DNA of 64,000 bases, taken from assembly GCA_036346255.1 (NCBI GenBank), contig CM070625.1, forward strand, positions 18,189,488 to 18,253,487, given 5' to 3'. How positions within the stretch are numbered: position 1 is the stretch's first letter; every line of letters starts with the position of its first letter. Below the pieces are notes generated by a model that was given only the letters and a program-made list of their open reading frames with translations, searched no databases and was not told the origin of the DNA. This document shows, one piece after another, positions 1-8,644 of this stretch. This DNA is from Ampelocalamus luodianensis (taxonomy: Eukaryota; Streptophyta; Magnoliopsida; Poales; Poaceae). Both the position numbers and the translations under genes were made by a program.

Positions 1-612
1 TTGCATCAGTTTCCTTTTAGTTCATCTACTAGGGAGTCTTCCTGTCCTCTTGAACTTATTCATTCAGATGTGTGGGGACCCACTGTTAAATCAGTAGGAG
101 GTTTTCAATACTATGGTAGCTGCATCGATGATTTCAGTCGATTCACTTGGATTTATCTTTTAAAACACAAGTTAGAGGTTGAACAAACCTTCCTTCAGCT
201 TCAGAATCGAGTAGAGAGGTTACTTGGTTTTAAAATTCGTGCCTTATAAACTGATTGGGCGGTGAGTATCAAAGTCTGCATCATTTCTTAAACAATGTCA
301 GCATAGCTCACCAGGTCTCATGTCCCCATACCAATCAACAAAACGATCTGGCCGAGAGAAAGCACCGACATGTTGTTGATACTAGACTAGCACTTCTTGC
401 ACAATCGGGAATGTCAATTCTGTTTTGGGATGAGGCGTTCCTAACGGCGTCTTTTCTCATCAATAGACTACCAAGCCGTGCCATAAACAATCAAACACCT
501 CTCTATCGTCTTTTCAAAACTGAATCGGATTACACATTCCTACGGTGTTTTGGTTGTGCGTGTTGGCCTAATTTACGACCATACAACACATGAAAACTAG
601 CTTTTCAGTCAT
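1..612 (+). pseudogene. copia integrase core, broken
   Basis: Two reading frames (1-249 and 255-593) together encode the retroviral-type integrase core that joins retrotransposon cDNA to host DNA. Visible marks are HSDVWGP with the first catalytic Asp, GSCIDDFSRFTWIY, then GGEYQSL, QQNDLAERKHR with the catalytic Glu, and the FGCACWPNLRPYN segment. The normal DNG/DGGGE context of the second Asp is damaged: a TAA at 247-249 and a frame change fall just before GGEYQ. A TGA follows RPYNT at 592-594. The beginning (zinc finger, GAG-pre-integrase) lies outside the window. Downstream coding is interrupted by the solo LTR starting near 620. Confidence 0.85.
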
Positions 613-736
613 GACGACGATATAATAATCCTCATTTAATTGTTGTTTATCTGTAATTCTTGTTATTGATATTAATATCTCTATGTTGGTCTTAAGTATA
701 CCCCTTATTACTTATAAAGAAGAAACCATGCTATCT

Positions 737-816
737 GGTCGTAAACCTTTTTACGACCACCCCATGGTCGTAAGTCTTTCCACAATCATGGTTTAGTCGT
801 AAACCTTTCTACGACT
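737..816. repeat. paired 22-bp hairpins in LTR
   Basis: Two near-perfect inverted repeats stand 36 bp apart. The first (737-758) has arms GGTCGTAAA and TTTACGACC around a short loop, and the second (795-816) has arms AGTCGTA and TACGACT. Both carry the inner AAACCTTT. Further GGTCGTAAG and AGTCGTAAG copies lie between and after them. They lie in the U3-like part of the solo LTR. A regulatory or structural role is only a guess. Confidence 0.6.
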
Positions 817-1115
817 ACCTAGTAGTCGTAAGATCTTCTACAACTTGTCCAGTTTTAACCAGCCTGGCTTCGATGATCCTATAGTTAGTAAAGCTTGTTG
901 TCATGTGGGTCTAATTAATTAGAGAGTCATATGCACCGTGTCCGATACACACGGTAGTTAGCATACGCAGATATCCCCAGGAATAACTACACGTTCTCTT
1001 CTCTGTCTTTGACAATAACCGCCTAGCAACGTGGGGAACTTGTCTCTCTGACAATAACCTCCATCATCGATTCATTACTTGAAACGTTGAGATGTCTCCT
1101 AGATTGGAGGAACTG

Positions 1116-1429
1116 TGTCGAACCCGGGAACGAAGGATCCCGAATTCTCTGTGTTTATACACTAGTCCAGGATTTCCAGTGTACACAGTCAACAAAAATG
1201 ATAGCAAAATCATATCACACTCTTTATTATTAATAACTCAGAGTTTTATTACAACTGGGCCTGAGGCCAAATGGAAAAGAAAATAACACAGCGGAAAAGT
1301 AGTAGTAGGCCACACGACTTGTCACAGGCAATCGTCTGGGGACGTAGCCTATTCGTCAAGATCCTCTCCGTCATGATAGAGGTCTTCTCCTGAATAAAGA
1401 TTATTCAGCAAGAGTAAGCACAACTTCCG
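1116..1429 (-). repeat. 3' LTR remnant
   Basis: This stretch matches 2415-2682 closely from TGTCGAACCCGGG through AAGCACAACTTCCGTG and then diverges. It carries an extra block of about 47 bp (around 1209-1256) that the 2415 copy lacks. On the minus strand it is the terminal 314 bp of the 3' LTR. The remaining roughly 2.8 kb seen in the other LTR is missing. Confidence 0.8.
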
Positions 1430-1673
1430 TGTTGCCGTTGCCGTTCCTGCGGGTGGTCACCATCTGCGGGATCCTCCAAGGATTTAGAGAAGGTAGCAAG
1501 GAATTCTAAGGGGGGTAAATCTAAAATAGCCTAAGAACCAATAAACACACAACAAAGAGCCAACTTTTCAAAATAGTTCTTTTATTCATTTATTTTATTA
1601 ATGGATTATGGCTATCACAGGGGTAATTGATAGCTCATAACTCGCGACTAAAGTACAGACTAATTGGAAATAT

Positions 1674-2255
1674 CTATGGTGTACTGGGGGTATAATCTAT
1701 CTCGTTGGAGCTACCCTCGCCGGCTTTGTAGCTAGCCAGCTCTGCTTCCAGCGCCTTTATCCTTGCTTCTGCGTACTCCAAGCCATCTTGAGCGGTACGC
1801 AAGTCCTCTAGGGTATTCCCGTAGGCATAGTCCAGTGCCTTCGTTAAGTCCACCTGGTGCGTCAGCTCAGGGGAATCTTCTTCCTTGGCGGTGCGGAAGA
1901 CGCTGTCGAGTCTGGTCGGAAGATGCATCGGGTAATAGTGGAACCCGGTGCCGTTGAGGTAGCGGTCGTAGCTGTGGCGGAGTCGACGAACTGCCTCTCT
2001 TTCCGCATCCTGGATGCCATCCGCGAAGGTGTCACGTCTGATCGGAGCGTGAAAGGTGTGGAAGACCGTGTTTGGCGACAGATCGGAGTAGATCAGCACT
2101 TCCACCCTCCAGAGACGTCGTTCTCCCACCTTGTACCGATAGCCCTGGAACGTTGGCCTCTTCTTATAGTCCAAGTGCTGCATCACTTCCCAGAGAAGTT
2201 CAGCCCAGTGTCCGGCAATAACTCCGTGAGAGATAGCGTCAGGTACCTCGGCCAT
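1674..2255 (-). CDS. 193-aa protein of retrotransposon, function unknown
   Basis: The only ORF of the non-autonomous element begins with an ATG about 140 bp after the primer-binding site, where gag normally starts, and is intact over 193 codons. The first 120 residues are globular-looking, with aromatic clusters (HWAELLWEVMQHLDY, GFHYYPMHLP) and many charged residues. Residues 140-178 (TKALDYAYGNTLEDL through IKALEAELASYK) look like a coiled coil. There is no CCHC knuckle, DSG protease or YVDD motif. A divergent gag-like packaging protein or a captured host ORF are both possible; I do not recognise the family. Confidence 0.55.
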   Translation of the reverse strand: MAEVPDAISHGVIAGHWAELLWEVMQHLDYKKRPTFQGYRYKVGERRLWRVEVLIYSDLSPNTVFHTFHAPIRRDTFADGIQDAEREAVRRLRHSYDRYLNGTGFHYYPMHLPTRLDSVFRTAKEEDSPELTHQVDLTKALDYAYGNTLEDLRTAQDGLEYAEARIKALEAELASYKAGEGSSNEIDYTPSTP

Positions 2256-2397
2256 CTACAATTTTGAGGAATAGACGAGTCAGTAACCGTTTTTAAAGAG
2301 AAGGGTTGAGAGATGACTCTGAATAGACTCAAAATAGTTTTAGTTTTTGAAAATAAGTCCTTAGGACATTTGTGGGGCCACGACCTACAGTCGATAT

Positions 2398-2410
2398 GGC
2401 TCTGATACCA
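2398..2410 (-). other. primer-binding site (initiator tRNA-Met type)
   Basis: The minus strand reads TGGTATCAGAGCC four bases after the LTR end GGGTTCGACA. This is the standard complement of the 3' end of plant initiator tRNA-Met, and it fixes the element's orientation as minus. Confidence 0.85.
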
Positions 2411-2414
2411 CTTT

Positions 2415-5400
2415 TGTCGAACCCGGGAACGAAGGATCCCGAATTCTCTGTGTTTATACACTAGTCCAGGATTTCCAGTGTACACAGTCAACAAAAATGA
2501 TAGCAAAATGGGCCTGAGGCCAAATGGAAAAGAAAATAACACAGCGGAAAAGTAGTAGTAGGCCACACGACTTGCCACGGGCAATCGTCTGGGGACGTAG
2601 CCTATTCGTCAAGATCCTATCCGTCCTGATAGAGGTCTTCTCCTGAATAAAGATTATTCAGCAAGAGTAAGCACAACTTCCGTGCTTGCAAGTTACACCA
2701 AATATTGAAAGTTAATGCATGCATAAGGTAAACAAAGGGTAATGGTAGGGTTGTTTTGCATAAACAACATTTTCAGATTAAATACCATTAATAGTTTTCT
2801 AAGGCCAGTCCTTTAATATAATAACTGAAATCAGTGATTAAGATGACAATAAATAGTGGATAACCTCCATTAAATGAATAGTAAAGGATACCCTCCCAAC
2901 ACTTGGCTAACCGCCCAATTTTTACCATAGGATTATCCATCCTAAAATCATCCGGGGAAATCGTTTTATAAACCAAAAACAAGTCTAACTTAGAGTGGCT
3001 TTGCTAGCATGTCCATGACCGCGGACGCGGCTATTCGAATAGTTTCTACTCTGCGAGTTTGTGCGGCTTTACCCACACGAGATAATATGCTTTTAATGTC
3101 GCCAATGCACGCTTCGAAGGTGTGTGACTAAGCAATTATCATGAGGCCGTTACAAAGCAGTGTCTTAATGTATTTATGCCCGCTAAGGTTTCGCTACCAT
3201 TGGACTAGCCATCCTCCGGAAGCCCCTCTTGCGCGGTGGGACTAATGTCGACCAACCCCACACATACAACATAGCACAAATAACACTAAGACACCACAGA
3301 TTATTTAGCCAAATCTGTCCTATTCCAGACATGTGGTGGTACGGTTAGGCGTAGCAAAATACGCTCAAAGATCGGTCCTTAATTGACTTGGGCGACTTTC
3401 CATTTAAATGAACCCATGGGCCGTAATCCTAACCAGATTAGGCCCGTGCATGAACCTGCACCCACCATACATTCATCTCGCCCAAGTCCAAACCCATTTT
3501 ATTTTATTTGGAGTGAAAACCTCTTAATAAGCCTTTCGTGGTAAAACAATACCACCGAATCAATTTTAAAATCAAATTGTAAAGGATTTGGCTAAACCTT
3601 CCCAAATACATATGATCTAAGCATGGCTAAGCATATAACAAATTTTAGTAGTATTTTGCCTAAGGATGACATGGTATTCATATTCAATAATTAAATTGGC
3701 CGTACAATGGAGATTGGAATAACTATATACAAACAGGACATTTAAACAATTATATAAACATATGCATGCAATAGTAATTTAAAGACAGAAATTAAATAAT
3801 TTTAAAATACTAGGAACAACATGATCAATAGTGTAACTTGCCTTCGTTGAAGTCTTAAAATTCTAAATCGTCGGAAGGATCTAACTCTCCGGAGTTGTCG
3901 AGGTCTATACGCGAAAATACGACAAATTCAATATTCAAATTCAAATAAATTCAAAAGGACAATTCAAATTAACTCCAAATTGAAATATTTTGATTTAAAT
4001 AGCTAGATTATGATTTTAGACAAATTTTGCAACTTGAACCACCTAATTTGGAGTTCAGATGCAAAAGATATGAATTTTTGAAGTTTTTAAACTAAATCTG
4101 CAATTTAATTGAATTTCTGGAATTAATTTTCTACTGGAAAATCATTTATTGTGCAATGCTGACGCCAGCGATGAATTTTTGGAAATTAAATGAATTAAAA
4201 GAATTTTCTAACAAGCGGTCCCCACGTGTCATAGACACGGCTCACGGTGGACTTATTCCACCGAGCCACGTGCGGACCGGTGCGGTGGGCCTTCCACGCG
4301 GGCGCTGACCTGGCGTGACACGCGGTGACACGGGGCGCTACTCGGTGAGGTGGCGCCGGGTGGCGATGACGTGGCCTGGCCACGTATGCCCAACGGAGGG
4401 GTACTCCGGTGATCACCCTCGCCGGCGCTACGAGCCACGGCGAGGCTTGAGAGTGGGTGCAAACGAAAGAGGGGAGCGTGCGAACCTAAGGGTTACCAAG
4501 ACAACGCGGGCGTGGCGGAAGGTTGTCGGCGGAGTTTGGCGGCGGCGGCTTGAGGTCGGCGGCGGAGGTGTTCGCGGCTCTCGAGGAGTGAGTGGTCGCG
4601 CGGCCGCGGCGATGCGGCGTCTTTGCTGGTGTCGAGCGAGGGCGGCGGCTCGTGGCGGCGCAAACGGCTCGGGCTTCGCGTCGCCGGTGAAGATCTCGAA
4701 GCTAGGGCGCTAGGAGGGCGGAGAAGGGAAGTGGGTGGTGGCGGCGTGTTGCAGTGAGGGAGGCGCTCCCGACGCCCCTATTTATAGGGCGCAGGCGCTA
4801 CTGGTTTGCCGTGGAGGGCACGAAGCTCCGTGCGGCATCACCGGCGGAGTTACGGGGATTCGGGGCCGGAGATGGAAAGGAAAGGCTGAAACGGGTGCGA
4901 TTTGATGCGACGGTCTTAATGCGCGCGGGATCGTGGGGATTTAACGGGGATTGCGCCGAGTTTTGGAAGGTCCGAGCCCGTGTCAATGGCGGACGGCGCG
5001 GCGAGAAAAAGGAAAGCGAGGGAGGAAGAAAGGAAAGGAAGAAGACGAAGGTGGCGTGTTGGATTTTGATCGGACGGCCGAAATCATATCGCGCGAACCG
5101 GTACGCGAGGGTGGAGCTAAGCCGTCGGATTAAAATCGGGCGGCTCAGAGAGGGAAGGGGTTTCGCGCGGGAGGAGCGGGCTGAGTGGGCCGCGCGCGCG
5201 TGCGAAGGGGTCTGGGCCGCGTGAGATTCGGCCCAAAGACTGTTTTGGGGATTTCTTTTTGATTTCCTAATTAATTTAATTCTGGTAATTCGATTAGGCT
5301 TTAGAATATAGCAAATTAAGTCCAAAAATTCTGAGAAAATTCACAGAAATTCTCTGAGCATTTAGGACTTAAGAAAATATTTTCACTATTATCTGTAATA

Positions 5401-5524
5401 GATTTTGCACATAAATTTGTTTAGCTTTAATTTGGTTAAGGAAAAGCTTTTGAAAATTCCACAAAAATCCAATAAAATAATTAAACTTTATTTTCAACTG
5501 GAATTTAAAATTTGGGCTGTTACA
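2415..5524 (-). repeat. 5' LTR, 3.1 kb
   Basis: On the minus strand this LTR runs from TGTAACAGCCC (5524) to GGGTTCGACA (2415), next to the primer site. The stretch 2700-4190 is AT-rich with no gene. From about 4200 to 5230 it becomes strongly GC-rich and CpG-rich, with accidental ORFs on both strands, which looks like a promoter/leader island. The ends 5240-5524 are AT-rich again. I see no conserved coding domain in it. Confidence 0.75.
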
Positions 5525-5810
5525 AACTGTCACCTCGTCGTACGCTATATAAAGGTTAAAGTCAAAAGGCAAAAAGGAGGAACAGAGCAATCCAGAGCAT
5601 AAGACATTAGACTTTAGTCTTCCTCTTGATTGTAATTAGCGCTTTAAATATAACACAACGGGACTAGAGTTGTTATTCTCCTCGGAGAAAGCCTAAACCT
5701 GTATAAAATCTCTGTGTCTTTTCTCTGCATAGTTCCAATCGTAGAAGACATCCCGATACAAACAATCATATGTAAGATCGGTTCTAGATCACCGACAGGT
5801 CACAACAACG

Positions 5811-7812
5811 TGTCTTCATCGGATATAGTCATCTTCACAAAGGATACAAATGCCTTCATAGAGCTACAGGTCGAGTGTATATATCTCGAGATGTATCCTT
5901 CGATGAAAATCTTTTTCCCTTTGCTCAACAATCTGCAACCAGCATACCTACCTCTCTTGACCCTCTGCTGCACACATTACCTTCTCCCTTGATTACTGAA
6001 CCATCTTTGATTTCCTCTCATTCTAGTCCAGTAAGACAAGATGACCAACTGGAAGTTTGTGTGTCAAATAACTCTAATGTTTCTCAGAGTATTTCTCTGG
6101 AACAAATCCTCAATACAACAACACAGGATCAAGGTGGGGAATTTGATGCTAGTGGTGGAATAGCACAGCAGCAGCAATAGATGGTGTCATGACCGAGAAT
6201 TCGAACAGTGTTCTTCGTCCTAAGCAATACACAGATGGTATTGTATGCTACCATGGCAACTATGAAGCATGCGCAGTAGCTGTGACTGAACAAGCATCTC
6301 ATCAGCAGGCTTTTACTGATCCCAGCCGGAGACAAGCGATGGATGTTGAGTTTACAACATTGCTCAAGAACAGACCTGGAAACTTGTTCCAGCTAGGCAA
6401 GAACAGAACATTGTGGACTGTAAATGGGTTTTCAAGGTGAAGCAAATGGCACTATTGATTTCTATAAAGGCCGACTTGTTGTCAAGGGATTTCATCAGCA
6501 TCATGGTATTGACCATGCAGATACATTTAGTCTAGTGATTAAACCCTCCACTATCCAGCTAATTCTGTCCATTGCAATATCAAAAGGATGGGAGCTAAGG
6601 CAAGTTGATGTTCAGAATGCATTTCTGCATGGAATTCTCAAGGAAGATATTTATATTTGCCAAGTCCCAGGCTATGAAGATAAAAAGTATCCTCACTTTG
6701 TTTGTAAACTTGAGAAGGCATTGTATGGACTAAAGCAAGCACCAAGGGCATGGTACTGGCGTCTCAGTGAAAAACTGTTAGAATTGGGATTCTCATTCTC
6801 AAAGGCTGATACATCCTTGTTTATCCTCAATAAAGCAGGATTAATCATGTACATGTTAGTCTATGTGGATGATATAATCATTGCGAGTTCAAGCTCAAGT
6901 GCTACTGAGAAGCTTATTCAGTGTCTGTCCTCTCAGTTTGCTATGAAGGATCTCGGCAAACTAAGTTACTTTCTAGGAGTTGAAGTGACAGAGAGTAAAA
7001 GAGGTATTATTCTCACTCATAAGAAATATGTTTCAAATTTGCTACAGAGAGTAAACATGCAACAATGCAAGTCCATATCTACACCCATGGCTGCTACTGA
7101 AAAGCTATCCAAGGAAGTTGGCACACAACTTGCAGAATCTGATACTTTTTAGTACAGAAGCACTGTTGGAGCGTTACAATACCTCACTCTAACTCGGCCA
7201 AATATCTCTTATGCCGTAAACATAGTCTGTCAGTTTCTGCAACAACCCACATATGTACACTGGAGTGTCGTTAAGAGGATACTCAAATACATCAAAGGAA
7301 CAACAGACACTGGACTTGAAATCAAGCAATCGCCATCAACTCCGATCAGTGCGTTCTCAGACACAGACTGGGCAGGATACCCCAATGCCAGGCGCTCAAC
7401 TGGAGTCTTTGCAGTGTACTATGGACCTAATCTAGTGTCATGGAGCTCAAGGAAGCAACCGACCGTATCAAGGTTCGGTACCGAGGCGGAATACAAAGCC
7501 CTTGCAAATGCCACTGCTGAAGTAATATGGCTGCAGTCTGTTCTGAAGGAACTAGAAATATTTCAGTCAAGAGCTCCAGTTCTTTGGTGTGACAATTTGG
7601 GAGCTACTTACTTGACTGCAAATCCGGTGTTTCACGCACGTACCAAGCACATCGAAGTGGATTTTCACTTTGTCAGAGAAAGAGTTGCTCTCGGAGTGTT
7701 GGAAGCGCAATTCATCTCAACGACAAATCAGACTGCAGACATATTCACAAAAGCACTCTCTCGCAATGCGTTTGAACGTTTTCATCACAATCTCAACCTG
7801 TCATGTGGCTGA
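5811..7812 (+). pseudogene. copia pol: RT and RNase H
   Basis: Continuation of the copia polyprotein. The segment 5811-6180 is the linker after integrase (GRVYISRDVSFDEN-like). From 6189 come the RT domain and RNase H. The frame 6424-7812 is open apart from one TAG at 7150-7152. RT signatures are VDVQNAFLHG, ALYGLKQAPRAWY and the catalytic LVYVDDIIIAS; the RNase H part has DTDWAGYPNARRSTG, EAEYKALANATAE, CDNLGA and TKHIEVDFHFVRE. A frameshift near 6424 separates the RT start from its upstream part. The product would copy retrotransposon RNA into DNA; it is inactive here because integrase is split and the frame is broken. Confidence 0.9.
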
Positions 7813-7825
7813 GATTGAGGGGGAG
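7813..7825 (+). other. polypurine tract
   Basis: GATTGAGGGGGAG directly precedes the LTR start TGTTAGATAACTC. In copia elements this tract primes plus-strand DNA synthesis. Confidence 0.85.
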
Positions 7826-8034
7826 TGTTAGATAACTCTGTATCGGGTTTCAGAGTTTCAGATTCTTTGTAGTTGGTTATGCTGATTCTGTCATTGCCGT
7901 TTACCGTAGATAATCCGGCAATGATCGGTTAAGTTCAGTTGTAATATGTTTTGATTGTCAGTAGTAATCTTCCTTGACTATAAATACATAAGAGCCTCAA
8001 TGGCTGAATTACACGACAATACATCTAGTTTTAC
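7826..8034 (+). repeat. copia 3' LTR
   Basis: Begins TGTTAGATAAC right after the polypurine tract. A TATA box (CTATAAATA, 7978-7986) lies 45-50 bp before the probable end at TTTACA. The size of about 209 bp is short but normal for this copia group. The right end is uncertain because the partner LTR is not in the window. Confidence 0.65.
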
Positions 8035-8468
8035 ACGACTGAGTAATCTCGGTGGTTGCTGCAACGCGATCGGCGTCGCTTGCATATTAAGGCATGCCGT
8101 TAGCACGTAGCCCCCGCATAGCTATTGTAGTTGTTGGTTTGTCTTGCGGATCAGCACGGCCACTGTTGCGCGTCCGGGAGCTGGGCAGCCGAAGTCGGCA
8201 CTCCCGACGCGCGGAAAAAAGGCGCATGTACGGGAGCGTGCACACGACCATATTTAACAACATTCTTACATAATATGTTAGTGTACAATGTTTTGTACCG
8301 CGCCGTCGAGCGTATATATACAGTGAGCAATTGAGCAGTTAATACATTCGACGGCAAGAAGCTGTGAAGCTAGCCACTAGCATGCAATTCGTGGCAAGTA
8401 GGGCAATCGTCGTCGGAAAATATCCAAAGGGGAAAATATTTTACAAGAGCTTGCGCAGAGGCCAGAAC
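8035..8468. other. intergenic, no gene seen
   Basis: A 430-bp spacer between two copia elements. It is GC-rich around 8130-8250 and AT-rich after 8260. Short ORFs of 67-68 codons on both strands show no domain. It ends in the target duplication AGAAC (8464-8468) of the next element. Confidence 0.6.
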
Positions 8469-8644
8469 TGAAAGCGGAAATAATTCACGCGATGATTGAT
8501 TGATAGCTCAAGGGATTACATATATAGGCCCAACCCTTCCATAACTCAAGGCCGGTTTATAGAAACAAATACCCGGGAGTTCAGAAGGGAAAGAATCCTA
8601 AAGGATTCGTGTGATCTGCGGCATAACTACCATATAGTCTAATA
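8469..8644 (-). repeat. 3' LTR of copia element
   Basis: Matches 13458-13631 along its whole length (shared ATTGATTGATAGCTCAAGGG, ATAGGCCCAACCCTTCC). On the minus strand it starts TATTAGACTATATGG (first base pair TG mutated to TA) and ends CCGCTTTCAG. Confidence 0.92.

Larger units (their letters stand above)
1116..5524 (-). mobile_element. non-autonomous large-LTR retrotransposon
   Basis: A 4.4-kb insertion is bounded by a perfect 5-bp target duplication AACTG (1111-1115 and 5525-5529). Read on the minus strand it starts TGTAACAGCCC at 5524 and ends GGGTTCGACA at 1116. It has a 3.1-kb 5' LTR (2415-5524), an initiator-tRNA-Met-type primer site at 2398-2410, a short internal region with one 193-codon ORF, and only the last 314 bp of a 3' LTR (1116-1429). 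No protease, RT or integrase is present, so it depended on another element. The 3' side lost internal sequence and most of its LTR after or during insertion. Confidence 0.8.
620..5805 (+). mobile_element. solo LTR (gypsy-like family) inserted in copia
   Basis: Sequence foreign to the copia element begins after about 619 and ends near 5805, where copia coding resumes. Its outer parts (about 620-1110 and 5530-5805) resemble the LTR at about 62220-62839: both share TGTGGGTCT, CTCTGACAATAAC and, near the 3' end, a GTTGTTATTCTC...GAGAA..GCCTAAACCTG block and a terminal GTAAGATCG. No internal coding domain from this family is present, so it is read as a solo LTR left by recombination. Flanks CGACG (615-619) and CAACG (5806-5810) could be a decayed 5-bp target duplication. 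The exact ends are uncertain. It was later entered by the element at 1116-5524. Confidence 0.6.
1..8034 (+). mobile_element. Ty1/copia retrotransposon, 3' part, interrupted
   Basis: The 5' LTR, gag and protease lie outside the window. What remains is integrase, then reverse transcriptase and RNase H, a polypurine tract and a 3' LTR, in the copia order. The element is split inside the end of the integrase region by a 5.2-kb insertion (about 620-5805). Reading resumes on the right of the insertion at the conserved integrase/RT linker (GYSHLHKGYKC-like), so the two halves belong to one element. Several stops and frameshifts make it inactive. The 3' end (8034) is placed at a TTTACA just before unrelated sequence; since the left end is outside the window, no target-site duplication can confirm it. 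Confidence 0.85.

Noticed and set aside
4315..5325. Overlapping ORFs of 132, 156 and 175 codons on both strands in a GC-rich stretch
   Set aside because: They lie inside an LTR, overlap on opposite strands, are Arg/Gly/Pro-biased and show no domain; stop-poor GC-rich sequence explains them.
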